Assembly: GCA_003427395.1 (NCBI GenBank)
Contig: BFEA01000426.1
Coordinates: 566,296 to 605,219 of the forward strand
Source of the DNA: Chara braunii
Taxonomy: Eukaryota; Streptophyta; Charophyceae; Charales; Characeae
Length of the DNA: 38,924 nt
Direction: 5' to 3'
The notes under the pieces: generated by a model
What the model saw: the letters and a program-made list of their open reading frames with translations, nothing else
Told to the model about the DNA's origin: nothing
The model's database searches: none
Position numbers and translations under genes: made by a program
Part shown: in pieces, positions 20,236-31,820 of the stretch
Layout: each line of letters starts with the position of its first letter
Numbering within the stretch: the first letter of the stretch is position 1

Positions 20236-22129
20236 ATTATTCACTACCAGCCGAGTTGCCGGTCACCCTATTTACCCGGTGGCCCAACCATACGAGGACC
20301 AAGGAAGTTCATTGCAAAAATAAAAATAAAAATAAATATGAGAAAAAACTATATTATGCAAAAAAATAAATTGAACAACTTTTGCCCCAAGAGCCATCTT
20401 GAAATTATTTACCAAATATCTAGGCTACCAGCCGGGCCGCCCGGGTCACCCTATTTTCCCGGGCGGCCTGGCCGTGCAAGCACCAGGGAAGGTCCCAGCC
20501 AAAAAAAAAAAAAAAAAAAATCCACAAATTCTAAAACCAAACTATGTTATGCAGAAAAATAAACTAAACAACTTTTGTCTTAGGGTCAAATCAAAATTCT
20601 TTACCAAATTTAAAATAAAATTTTAATTTAAAATTATTATTTATTTATTTATTTATTTTTGTCCGGCCAGGCAAGTAGACCCGGGCCACTCTAATAGCTT
20701 AGCCAAATATAAAACAAAAGTTTTTTTTTTTTTTGTTTTGCCCGGCCAGGCAAATGGTATCGGACCACTCTCATAAAAAATCCTTTAACCACTACTACTT
20801 TTTGTAACAATGTACTGAGAGATGATTTAACCTATTTTTGTAAAATATTCCTATCGTCAAATACAGTTTTAATTATTTCAAACAAAAAATTATTTTCGAA
20901 TGTATAACATTAAACCGCCAGTTCTTGGTCAAGCTATCGACCGCAAAATAAAAAAGGGCCACCCAGTTCACCCTATTTTCCCTGACGCCCCGACCGTGAA
21001 AGGACTAGCGACGGTCTTAACAAAAAAATAAAATTTATTTTTTATTTTTTTATTTCTATTTAGCCTGGCCAGGGAAGTAGACCCGGGCCACTCTGGTAGC
21101 CTAGGTAGAAATATCTTCAGTCGGATGAATTTTGGCTCTCCTGTAGTGGCCCATACGTTTCATAAAATAGTGGTCTTTTAACGAGCGCGACTTTAGGGAG
21201 TACCGCTGGTTTAATTCAAAAAAATAAAAAATAATGAAATAAAAGTTGAAAGAGTAAGGTTGTTGTTGGACCATATTTATTTTTAATAACTCTGACAAAA
21301 AACATCGCACAATGTACAAAATCAACATCCCTTTCAAAAAGAACTTCAAGAAAATACTATTATCATCTGGGTGGCCGACGTTCGGGTCCGGGGCGAAAGT
21401 GCCGAACATGAACGGCCAAACGTTCGGCCCCCCTTCGAGATGTGTTCAACTAACCTCAAACGTGAAAAAAAAAAACAAAAAAAACTAGGTTGTTTTTTCG
21501 AGCGCCCGGGCACCCAACTTGTGCCCCGATACAGGCCCGGGTGCCCGACCGGCCATGACCCCCGGGCAGGGTTTCAGGCAACTCCAACGCAAAAAAAAAA
21601 AAAAAAAAAAAAAAAAACGAAAGTAAATAAATTCCAGAAAAACACTATATTGTGTAGAATTGCTATAGAAACAACTTTTGGCTGAGAGTCACATTAGAAA
21701 TCCTCACGGAATCAGAGATTAAAAAAAAAAACAGTAAAATAACATTAAAGGACCCCCCTTTAACACCCTTGACAACCAACTCTCAAAAAATGAAACGAGC
21801 CCCGATTTGGAGTCCTATGGGAGAGCGGAGAAGGCAAAAAATAAATAAATAAAATAAAATATATTTTTTATTTTTTCTTGCACGCCCCGGTACCCCGAGC
21901 GTCAGACCCGCTTGGGTGTCACGCCCGGGTGCCCAGCCGAACATGAAAAATTTCCTAGAAAAAAACCTAAAAACAAGGAAAAAATTATGTTATGAAAAAA
22001 AAAAACAAAATAACTTTTGCATTTGAGTTGCATACAATTATTTACCGAATTTGAAATATAAAATAAAAGAATATTTTTATTTTTTATTTTTATTTTTTGC
22101 CCGATCAGGCAAAACTCTCTAACCACTCT

Positions 22130-22259
22130 GGTTGCCTACAACTTTTTTTAAAATACTTTGGATCACCAACTACTTAATTTATTGACTAATATATTGATCA
22201 CTGATTGATTATTGGATAGAAAAAAAAAGAACTCTGCACGTTTTCGTATGTGAGACTTC

Positions 22260-22291
<32 letters not shown>

Positions 22292-22680
22292 AACTCTCTA
22301 TTTCTCTGTCTCTCTCTCATGCACGCTAGCTTTCCCCCTCTCTGTCTCTTTCTTTCCCAATTCTCCCCGTCTCTCTCTTTCCCCCTTTCTCTCTCTCTCT
22401 CAAAGTCTCCCCTTCTCTCTTCTTTTTTTCCCCACTCTCTCTCCTCCCCCCCTCTCTTTCTATTTTCCTGTCTCCTTCTCTCTCCCTCTCTCTCAAACGC
22501 ACACAACTACCATATAGACAAACATTAAAATGATAAAGCGGGGGAGGGGGAGAAGTGGGCAAGCACATTTTTGACATCACCGACTTTGACGATTTTTTAA
22601 TTTTTTTTTTTATCAACCAAATGCCCTGGAAATTTATAGGCATATACCTTGCATGTTATAGAACTCCTCTACAAAAGAAA
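22130..22680. repeat. Segment duplicated at 23515-24135, CT-rich version
   Basis: Starts CTTTGGATCACCAACTACTT, then has a CT-rich tract (22258-22495) with a (GC)n run, then ACACAACTACCATA and a poly(T) stretch. All these blocks recur in order at 23515-24135. The long serine/leucine-rich frame and its arginine/glutamate-rich opposite are microsatellite translations. Confidence 0.85.
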
Positions 22681-23359
22681 ATAAAAAATCATTTTATAAA
22701 TGCCCCGAAATGAGTTTTGGCAAGGGGCGAACTTTGGAACGTTTGCCCCCCTCACATTTCCCTGGACCCCCGAACGTTTAGGAGGGGGTGCACACCCCCT
22801 GTCAACGTTCGGGTGGGTAAACCCTGATTGCGGGTGATCTTGTGGCGAAAGACCATACACAAATTTTTTTCAATCAATATAATGTTACATACAGGGTCAG
22901 CAGCCCGTACGTACGGAGGTCCCCGGGTAGTCCTCCGTACGTACGGGCGTTCAAGGTCCTAACCCGAACGCGTTTGGCCCCTTCCAAAAATTATTTTGAG
23001 GCCTAAAAATATATTTTTTTTCTAATTATTTTTTTTGTGAGTGCTCTATGATATGAGGTACATACGTAAAAAATTTGAAGTCATTGGGCACGACTTTAGG
23101 GAGTACTGGTGGTTTAATTGACAAAAAAAGAGAAAAAATAAAATAATATTGAAAGAGTAAGGTTGTTGTTGGACCATATTTATCTCTAACTCTGGCATAA
23201 AAACATCACACAATGTACGGAAATCAATATCCCTTTAAAAAAAAACTTGAAGAAAAAACTATTACCAGTTGGGTTGCTGACATTCGGGTTCGGTGCCAAA
23301 CTACCAAACTTGAGCAGCCAAACGTTCGGTCCCCCTGGAGATGTGTTCAACTGCACTCG

Positions 23360-23406
23360 AACNCCCAAAAAAAAAAAAAAAAAAAAAAAAAAAANATCCA
23401 AAANAA
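23360..23406. other. Poly(A) run with ambiguous bases
   Basis: Three Ns (23363, 23395, 23404) bracket a poly(A) run, which shows uncertain base calling in this homopolymer. Confidence 0.9.
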
Positions 23407-23514
23407 ACTATGTTATGAAAAAAAAAAAAACTTTTGCCTTTGGGTTGCAAACAATTGTTTACCAAATTTAAAATATATATGTTTTTTTTGCCCAATCAGG
23501 CAGAAGCTCCCTAA

Positions 23515-23672
23515 CCACTCTGGTTGCCTACAATATTTTTGAAAATACTTTGGATCACCAGCTACTTAATTTATTTCCTAATTGATTGATCACTGATTGA
23601 TTATTGGATAGAAAAGAAAAAAAACTCAGCACGTTTCCGTACATGAGACTTCCTCTCTCTCTCTCTCTCTGT

Positions 23673-23740
<68 letters not shown>

Positions 23741-23924
23741 GTTCGTGTGGCTCTCTGTTTCTATTTGTATGTCTCTGTTTCTGTCTTTTTGCCTCTGTCT
23801 ATCTGTGACTGCTTCTCTCTCTCTCTCTCTCTCGTGTGTGTGAGGGCGCTGTCTCTCTCTCATGCACGCTAGCTCTCTCTTTGTCTCTGTCTCTTTCTTT
23901 CCCAATTTTCCCCGTCCCTCACTT

Positions 23925-23959
<35 letters not shown>

Positions 23960-24135
23960 AAACACACACAACTACCATACAGAAACACATTAAAATGGGG
24001 CGGGAGGGGGAGAGAAGTGGGCAAGCACATTTTTGATATCACCAGCCTTAGCGTTTTTTTTTTTATTATCAACCAAATGCTCTGAAAATCGATAGGGTTG
24101 TACCTTACATGTTATAGAACTCACCAAGAAAATTT
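23515..24135. repeat. Second copy of the duplicated segment, with (GT)n expansion
   Basis: Same block order as 22130-22680, but the CT tract has gained about 60 bp of GT repeats (23671-23735) and a further CT array (23935-23960). The segment after each copy (22690-22930 and 24440-24690) is also alike, so the duplication is larger, with different spacer lengths. Confidence 0.85.
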
Positions 24136-25465
24136 AATAAAAAAACTACCTTACCCGATCAGACGTCCGGGATTCCCCTGACCGTCCGGGGTTGTCCGCT
24201 CGGACATACTCCCTAGGCAGTCTATCCGAGCCCGAACACCAAAAAAAAAACAACTCCTCAAAACAATCTGGAAAAAAACTATGTTATGTAGAAAAATAAA
24301 CTGAATAACGTTTGCCTTGGGATGATACAGAAATTCGTTGCCAAATTTAAAATAAATAATAAAATAAAAGACACCCCGAGTTTGTTTTCCTTTTGACTAT
24401 TCGCCTAGGACGTCCTGTCATCGGACAACTGCTAACATAGTAAAAAAATCATTTTTAAAATGCCCCAAAATGATTTTTGGCAAGGGACGAACTTTGGGAT
24501 GTTCGCTCCCCTTACGTTTCGCCGGACCCCTGAATGTTCGGGAGGGGGTGGAGACCCCCCCCCAATGTTCGGGTGGGTAAACCTTGATTGCAGGTGATAT
24601 TGTGGCGAGAGGCCAAACACAACTTTTTTTCAATCAATATAATGTTTCATGCAGGGTCATCAGCCCGTACGTACGAAGGTTCCCGGGTCGACCTCCGGAC
24701 GTACGGGCTTTCGGGGCCCGTTCGGGATCCTAACCCGAAGGCGTTCAACCCCTGCCCAAAATTATTTCGGACACTAAAAATAAATATTTTTTTCTGATTT
24801 TGTTTTTGTGAGTTTTCTATGATGTGATGTACATGACTCAAAATTTTGAAGTCATTGTGCTAAGCCAAATCAAAATTAAAAATCGGCAAAGATGGCGGTG
24901 TCAAAATGTGCTCGGACCCTCATTATTTTGTTTTTTTTTTTCATTTTTTACTTTTTGTTTTCAATTTATTCTGGGGCCTACAAAAAATACTATTTTCTGA
25001 ATTTTTTTTTAATAAGTTTCTTATCATGTGAGGTACGCATCTGTAAATTTTCAATTCATATGGCTTTGCCAACAAAAAAAATAAAAATTGCCAGAGATGG
25101 TGGTGTAGAAAATGTGCTCGCCCACTCACTAATTTTAATTATCATTTGATTTTTTTTATTTTTCTTATTAGTATTTTTGTTCCATATTTTATTTTCATTT
25201 TTGAGTTGGTAAGGAATTTTGATGTAATGCTCATGCAAATATTGCTTATAACATTTTTTGGAATTTTCATGTAACCTATGCTCGATCAAATGTTCTTCGT
25301 AACATTTGTTTTTCCAGATTTTTCAGATTTTTTTTGTTTTCCAATCCAAACTCGGCCGAAACGACTGAATGCATCCCCACAGGATCCCGTACATTCGAGT
25401 ATTCACGTTTGGGCGTTCGGCCCGACCTGAATGCCGGTTACTCTGGTTACATGTATTAATAAGCA

Positions 25466-26925
25466 TTCTGACACAAAAATAATTTATTGATAGCGACCGT
25501 ATGATTTGGGCATGTCAAAACATCTCAGCTATCTCAATGATTTCATAACCAACGCTTGTCGTTGTAGCACCATACGGTCGTGACACAACTTAAATGGAAA
25601 TATAATCAGCGCCAATGAATTTTATTCATCCAGAAACTGGTAAATTGTGTTTGTATAAGTAAGGCTTTCCCATTTTAAAGAGAGAACCATTCCAACATAC
25701 TCAAAGTTTGGTTATAAGGATTTTTCAATGTTTTTCTTATCATGGCAGTCAAAACCCCACGAAGTCTTTATCTACCCTCGATCAGAGTACAATAATCATG
25801 ACGGAAATGCAATTTTCATTGCCTTTTTAACAAGATATTGTCATACATTTATAAATTCGATTCAAATCAAAGTCTTATTTAGACATAATCTCCCAAACAT
25901 TTTTTTCTGTAATTTAAATGTTTTGAAAGTTTGTGTACAAGAAAATAAAAATAAAAAACCAACTAGCTGGTGCTTGAAATGTGTGGCTCACCTTTCTTGA
26001 CACTTATCGAGTCGAAGCAAAACGAATCAATATTTCTTCATCTAAGTGTGAAAATATTTTCTTTCACAATACTTGTTCCTTTCGTATCAACTATATACTT
26101 GAGCACACAATTCATAACACTCATTTTATTTTTCTCACTTTACCAACCCCATTATGTAAGGGCAAATGTTCCCCGTAGGAAAGTGAAAGAAACAACAATG
26201 AAGGTTTTCTCGTTCGCATTTATCGAGATTCACATTGTCATAACAACATTTAAAAAATCTATACGTTTTCGGAATCACTACAAGTAAGCGTGTGACTTTG
26301 TTTTGTACTGAAAATTGTGACTGTGATCGCATTGGCTTAGCAAAAGGAGAAACTACGGGATATTAAAAAAATTAAAACAAAAAAAAAGAACGTATAGTAA
26401 AATGTTGCGAGCATCTTAGTAGGCGACCGTGAGACTACCCTTAGGAGAACAACGCTTAAACCACTAGGACTTCCTAAAATTGTGCCCGTTGACGAGCCAC
26501 AGTTAAAAAAAATGTGCGGGCCACTATAGGAGCGCCTAAATTCATGAGACTAGAAACGTTTCTTCTCTATTTTTTTCCATGGCCGATAAATGGGCCAAGT
26601 ACTGATGGTTTAAAGTAAATGGTTTATGCCCAATTTTTATTTGGCATTTGATCTCTGGTATGAGGACTGAAAGTCTGGACTGACATCTCGTCTATTGAGG
26701 GGGGGAGGTTTGTATAGCAGGCGGGTTCAATTTTGACCCACAACTTTTCTGCTTTAAGGGTTGACCATAAACAAATGGTTTTTTGTAGTAGTTGTCCATG
26801 GTTTTTTCTAAAATTTCATGAATTCCTTTAATTCTCAGATTGTTAAACCACCGTTCCCTACGCCACAATGAAACTGTCGAAGTACCGGTAGGCCTCGATC
26901 GACCCTCTTTTATTGCGCATCCGGT
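25466..26925. other. Unassigned AT-rich DNA
   Basis: Short frames on both strands lack any recognisable motif. No structured repeat is seen. Confidence 0.5.
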
Positions 26926-26932
26926 TTTTCGT

Positions 26933-26986
26933 GGCCTACCGGGTCCCACCCCGATTTGTCGTTTCAGACGTGGGACCCGGTAGGCC
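26933..26986. repeat. Perfect 17-bp inverted repeat, 20-nt spacer
   Basis: GGCCTACCGGGTCCCAC (26933-26949) is exactly reversed and complemented at 26970-26986. Similarity continues weakly outward (GGTTTTTC against GGAAAACC), and a further partial arm, ACCGGTAGGCC, lies at 26884-26894. It could be the terminal hairpin of a small element or a structured RNA. No function is assigned. Confidence 0.85.
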
Positions 26987-27207
26987 GCATGCTGAGGAAA
27001 ACCGTCATCGCAACCCGATGTCCGAGTTGTTGTATCCGAACATGGAAGTGATAGCCCCGACCCTATATTTCATTTATCGTAAATCCAAAACTTCCAAAAG
27101 AGGTATAGTTTTTTCGTTTTTTTCGAATGTTCCCTTCTTTATTTCGTGTTTGTTTTTATTTATATTTATATTTTTTTTCGATTGTTTTCACATTTTTTGC
27201 CAGCAGG

Positions 27208-27228
27208 TGAAACGACACGGTCGTTTCA
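27208..27228. repeat. Perfect 9-bp hairpin
   Basis: TGAAACGAC and GTCGTTTCA are separated by ACG, 100 bp before the retroelement terminus. The word GTCGTTTCAGAC also occurs in the spacer of the 26933-26986 inverted repeat, which suggests that the two structures are related. Confidence 0.8.
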
Positions 27229-27327
27229 GGCAAGACGCGTGACAAGGCATTTTTGCAGTCATCCCCTGGCGAGAAGCTACCGACGGGTGGCAGGTCTTCG
27301 TGCACGTGTACGTTTCCCACGTGGCAC

Positions 27328-28096
27328 TGTCGGCGCGAATACCCTGACAAGGGTATCCGCCCTGGTTTTTGCAAGTAAGAGAAAATAAGTTTGCTTTAAA
27401 GTCTAAGTATGTCGCATGAGGTGCAGCTAAGTCTGTGGCTTACATTAACAGGATGATTGACCAGAGTAGAGAGTGAGTGGGCGCGTAGTTTTAAGGCGCG
27501 TGTGTGATTTCTCCCTTTTTGGTCATGACGCCAGCATGGATGCCCGATTTTGTTTTATTTACTGGTTAGACTAAGGAGTAAAAGGGTCTGGCTTTCGTTT
27601 ACCGCGTTTGGCCGGTAGTAGGTGACATGTGTCGTGGCCACAACGAAGTGTGTACTAGCCGGCACGAATGCCTAGTGGTTGTGGGTTGGTTGCAAACGGA
27701 AGTATGGCCCAAGGCGTTTTTGAGCACCTGCGCTGCACCACCTTATATGGAATCCCGCACGGGCTGGTACCAGGCTTGGGCTTAGCCCTATAGGTTACGG
27801 CACTGGACAATCACAACGGGGGTGCGGGGATCGAGGCTGGCAGCCGGTGGCATTGGAGCGTTGGAGCGATTGTAGAAGGTCGGGGTGTTGAGGGTCCCGC
27901 ACGGCTATCCCCCTTTGGTTTTTGCAAAGGGGGGGGGGGGGGCAACTGAGGGTCAGTTGGAAGAATTGAAGGAGGGCCGGAGGGTTCTTTTGCCCCGGGC
28001 CGTTTCCCCTCTCTATAGCTTGATTCTCGTTACCTTTTTTTTTTTTTTTTTTAATGTTGTATTATTTTATTGTTGGGAACCATTGTTGACCCGACA
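27328..28096 (+). repeat. LTR-like terminal block, TGTCGG...CCGACA (right)
   Basis: This 769-bp block begins TGTCGG and ends CCGACA (28091-28096). It has a terminal-region hairpin (ATACCCT-GACA-AGGGTAT), CCTTATATGG at 27741-27750 at the place of the left copy's TATAAAG, a G run near 27930 and a T run near 28037. No purine-rich polypurine tract precedes it, so it would be a 5' rather than a 3' LTR. It is only about two-thirds alike to the block at 37572. Confidence 0.6.
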
Positions 28097-28282
28097 TCAA
28101 CGGGTACGCCCGTGGGCTGGTGGACTGTCGGTCCGCGCGGCCAAGCCCGATAGTGTAGGTGGCGAGGAGCTATTTAGCCCGCCTTGCTGTTCTACCCACT
28201 GATGTTGACTAGTTGCTCCCTTTTGTCACGAGTCCTAGGCGGTAGGTGCGCCATCACGCCGTGAGGCGCTGAGTGATCATAG

Positions 28283-28849
28283 TCACCTTTCAAGCATAGT
28301 GCATTTGGGGTACTCGGTGGAGGGTGGCAAAAACGATGAGGGCCGAGAGGTACGAAGGAGAACGTGAGTTGGCGAGGGGGACGTCAAGATAGGTAGAGCG
28401 AGCGGTGGTATAGGCAAGTGGGAATTGCCTATCGGGTTTGGAGTATAGGGGCGGAAAACTAATCTGGCCGAGGGACCAAACGCTGCGATTACAGTGATAG
28501 CGGGCATGAACAAGTCGAAGTGACGAGCGGGCTGGTGGACGGCTGCCCGACGTAGAACTAAGGCAGCAGTGCGAGGAGTGAACCCGGACGTGAGGGGGCG
28601 CCGGATACAGGCGGGGTCGGAAAGAATGTCGAGGGGGAGAGTGCGAGCTATGGCAGAGGTGAGCGGGAGCAGGAAGGCTTGAGAAAAACGTAAGTCACCC
28701 CGATCCCTGATGAAAGTGGGCAGGGACAGAGGCGAGTTAGACGTTTTGGCATAGGGTGAGGGTAATGAAAAGGTTAGGTTTATCGGAAAGTTAGTGTTAG
28801 AGAGAGTAGTCGGGGAAAACATTGCGCGTGGGCTATGGCGGGAGTGCAA
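28283..28849 (-). other. Antisense open frame of 188 codons, unknown
   Basis: Proline/serine/threonine/arginine-rich frame opposite to the element's gag. The last 75 residues are kept in frame in the left copy (6338-6568, about six replacements). The first part is missing there because of the ~0.3-kb deletion. Some plant Ty3/gypsy lineages (Tat) carry antisense frames, but I recognise no family, and both strands are open in this GC-rich DNA. It may be meaningless. Confidence 0.2.
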
Positions 28850-28884
28850 AAGGAGTGAAGGGAGAAAGGCTACCTCGTTCTTTC

Positions 28885-30110
28885 TTAACGAGATAAGGTG
28901 AGAGAGGACTCGTTGTGGGGGGTTTTAGGACGGGCGAATCCGGCTATGATGTCAGATTGGGTAGAAAGGTAGAGTAGGGAGAAGGTAGTGAGGAGAGGGG
29001 TGCGCAAGGATATGGCGGAAGAAGGGGGCGATGGGCGGTAAAGAACCGAGACTTCCCTCGATTCTTGACGAATTCGAGTGGAAAGGGAAGGTAGACAGGA
29101 GTTTTTAAAGGAAGGCGAGTTGCAGGGTGTGTTTGGTTTTAGAGTTGGGATCATAGCAGATACAGAGGCAGGAAGAAAAATCAGTGCGCGAAGAAAAGCG
29201 ATGGAGATAGGGAAGTGGAGATGAGAAGTTGGTGAATCTCGGTTACATCTTGACCGCTTTCGTCACACTAGAGATCGAGGTAGGGGTTTTGGGGGTTGGC
29301 GAGCCCGAACCCGAGGTCAGAATACGAGAAGAATGGTTAGACAGAGAAGTTAGTGGGAAAGGAGGTGCGTGGGGAGGCGGTAAGAAACGGCCATGGCAGA
29401 TGGCAAAGCGTATAACAGTCACGAATCCCTATGAAACCGAGCGAGCTAGAATCTGAACTACGGGCTAGTGTTTATGGTGGGTCCTCATCCGATGCTAGAG
29501 ACAATGTTGAGCTAGGGAACTAAAAACTAATAACGAAGTGATTATGGCAACGTATTTTCCCTCGTTTTCGTGGAGAATTCGTTTTCCAGCCTCGGTTGCT
29601 CCGCGCGACGATTGGGGTACGCATACGGGGCGAGGTGCGCACTTACGTGCGGGGTGAACATGGTCAGCGCTGCGGACCACATACATCAGAAAGGAGGACA
29701 CCTAGTTCGGGCTATCTGTGTTGCCAACGAGCCATAACGGATGTTTTATGGAGTAGCTCCCCAGCCCGACGGATGATGGGAACCGACAATCTGCAGGGTT
29801 CAGTCGGGATGTCACCAGGTTATGTGCTGCTCTGCTCCTCGTCGGATGTCTGGACGTCCCCGTCTGCGATCTGTCGTTGCCCTGCTGCCTATCCCGCCGG
29901 CATCTTGTGCGGTTCTCTGCAGGTCGACGCGTTCGTTGTGCGGCGTGGCCGTGTTGTTGGTATCGCCCGACGCTTCGCTGCTCCGCTGCTGTGGTGCTCG
30001 TCTGTGCATCTTGCATTCCGCATTCACGGCTGTTGTGCCCTGCCCTGTGCTTCGCTCCAGGGTTATTGATCCACTGGGTCGGAGCGAGGTTCGTCGTGAC
30101 AATGAGATGA
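28885..30110. other. Retroelement leader/U3-like DNA with conserved open frames (right)
   Basis: Mirror of 5031-6250. Frames at 29229-29456 (plus) and 29596-30069 (plus) with minus-strand partners correspond to those of the left copy. None contains a recognised domain. I treat it as non-coding retroelement DNA. Confidence 0.45.
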
Positions 30111-30234
30111 TGTGAGGCTGGCTGTAGAGTTAGAGAGTTACCGGCGGGTCGATGTGCTTACCAAGATTACTAAGGGAAGAAACGGCGAGGAAGCCACAGG
30201 AACTGAGGACTGGCTTGCTGGCTGTGGCGAACTG

Positions 30235-30420
30235 TGCGGGCCGGCTACTGCACACTGCTGCATGATGTTGCGCACTATTGCGGGCTGCTGCTGCTGGTGT
30301 ACAAATTGCTGCTCTTGAGAGTGCGCAAACTGTTGCTGCACGCTGTTGCACACTGCTGCGTATTGGTGCAGAATGCTGTTGGATGTCGTTGACTGGCTTA
30401 GGCTGCTGTGTAGCTGCGGA
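30235..30420. repeat. CAG/TGCA-rich minisatellite (right)
   Basis: Reverse-complement counterpart of 4733-4930: GCTGCTG, TGTTGCGCA and TGCACA words in tandem. Unit number and order differ between the copies, as expected of a minisatellite. Confidence 0.75.
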
Positions 30421-31079
30421 GGGCCTAAGGAGAGGTGTCGGAACTCAAAAGGAGGGATAGACTATGAAGGGGGCTTATTGTGGCAATTTGAAAAAGGGCA
30501 TCGGTGAGTTGACTTCAGCAGTTTGACTTCAGATTGATCAAGCGGCTGAAGTTTGGCGACCATTGCGGGGCCCTCAGGGGAGTCAAGATAACAAGGTCCT
30601 CTCCTGTGAGTCTGAGAGCACCATTCTTGGATCTGAGAGTCTCAAATTTATCTCCTTCTGCCCTTCTTACTCTAAGTCTACTCTGTTGGTTACGAGAGAA
30701 ACGCGGCAGGCGAGATTGCAACCCATAGGACCGCATCAAGACTTTGTGGGGAGTCCACCCACCAATTGCGGGAGGTCTGCCGGAACCTAGGCGAGGTTCT
30801 GGAGGCAGGGAACCATCAGGTATATCACCTTTCTATCTATATGACCCCATATCACCCATGGTTGCCTATCCCTCATTAGTCTGGCTGACGTACGCAGGAG
30901 ACTGTCTTTATGATTCTTGCTTTCTGTTCAGGACATAATCAGAGTGAATGGAAAAAAGGTATGAGAGTAAAGCTTAAGTTTCATTTTTACTTTGGCTGAA
31001 AGCAGACTAAGGGGATGAACTGGGGGAAGGTGGGAGGAAGGCAGACTGTATGCGTTTGGCCGGGTCAACCAAGGAATGA

Positions 31080-31205
31080 GCATTGTTTCTAACTTGAATG
31101 GCTCAGGGATGTGTTTATTTAACTGTTTTTTGAAGGGCCAGACATTGTTTCTAAGCTGAATGGCCTGGTTGCAATGTTCATTTTCCTGAGGGTTTGCCTG
31201 ATGTC
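31080..31205. repeat. Motif array, first part (right copy)
   Basis: Two reverse-complement copies of the 28-bp motif (CATTGTTTCTAA-TGAATGG at 31080 and 31144), the counterparts of the left copies at 4052 and 3991, before the adapter artefact. Confidence 0.85.
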
Positions 31206-31452
31206 TGTCTCTTATACACATCTAGATGTGTATAAGAGACAGCCATTGCGGGGCCCTCAGGGGAGTCAAGATAACAAGGTCCTCTCCTGTGAGTCTGAGA
31301 GCACCATTCTTGGATCTGAGAGTCTCAAATTTATCTCCTTCTGCCCTTCTTACTCTAAGTCTACTCTGTTGGTTACGAGAGAAACGCGGCAGGCGAGATT
31401 GCAACCCGTTAGACCTGTCTCTTATACACATCTAGATGTGTATAAGAGACAG
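31205..31452. other. Tn5/Nextera mosaic-end adapter artefact
   Basis: CTGTCTCTTATACACATCT (31205-31223) is followed at once by its reverse complement (31224-31242), and the same pair recurs at 31415-31433 and 31434-31452. This 19-mer is the hyperactive Tn5 mosaic end used in Nextera libraries. Between the pairs, 31243-31407 is an exact copy of 30560-30724. Translations of the junction give the well-known contaminant peptide SYTHLDVYKRQ. The block replaces true sequence (the counterpart of about 3800-3960) and should be masked. Open frames crossing it are not genes. Confidence 0.97.
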
Positions 31453-31820
31453 GTTCGTTTATATCCTAAGGCACGCTGGACATTGTTTCCAAGCCGAATG
31501 GTCCGGCGTTAAGCCATATCACTAAGAAGAGAAGGAAACTTACTAAATATAACTGGAAATAGACTGGGCAAGCTGATCATTGTTTCCAAGTCGAATGGCC
31601 TTGTCCCCTACCCATATTTATTTTTTCTTTCTGAAAAGAAAATCAGAGACTTACTAAATTTTGGATATTAAACAGTTCAGGGCGGCTAAGCATTGTTTCC
31701 AAGTCGAATGGTCTAACCAAATGCCCAAAGAAGAGAAAAGTAGTAGTGCAACCTGTTCGTGTATATCCTAAGGCACGCTGGACATTGTTTCCAAGCCGAA
31801 TGGTCTAGCATTTGTGCCAT
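31453..31820. repeat. Motif array, second part (right copy)
   Basis: Reverse-complement motif copies at about 31480, 31580, 31690 and 31783. The first joins flanks that belong to two different units of the left copy: GTTCGT-TATATCCTAAGGCACGC, as at 31757, then the TTAAGCCATATCACTAAG flank of the 3769 unit. The assembly is therefore probably chimeric here as well. Confidence 0.8.

Larger units (their letters stand above)
20236..25465. repeat. Modular AT-scaffold/GC-palindrome repeat family, main cluster
   Basis: An AT-rich scaffold of about 75 bp recurs near 20340, 20536, 21640, 21980, 23404 and 24280. Its words read AACTATGTTATG-AGAAAAATAAACT, AACAACTTTTGCC and TTTACCAAATTTAAAATAAA. An inverted copy lies near 25205. 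Between scaffolds stand GC-rich blocks of 40-100 bp, many palindromic, such as CCGTACGTACGGAGG with its inverse near 22908-22945, or CCGGGCGGCCTGGCC near 20428-20480. The blocks are far more diverse than the scaffolds. Poly(A) runs often separate modules. No coding region is recognised. It could be a degenerate satellite, a nested MITE-like family or the remains of one large non-coding element. Confidence 0.7.

Noticed and set aside
31174-31512. 112-codon plus-strand frame
   Set aside because: It crosses both Tn5 adapter pairs and contains SYTHLDVYKRQ. It is an artefact.
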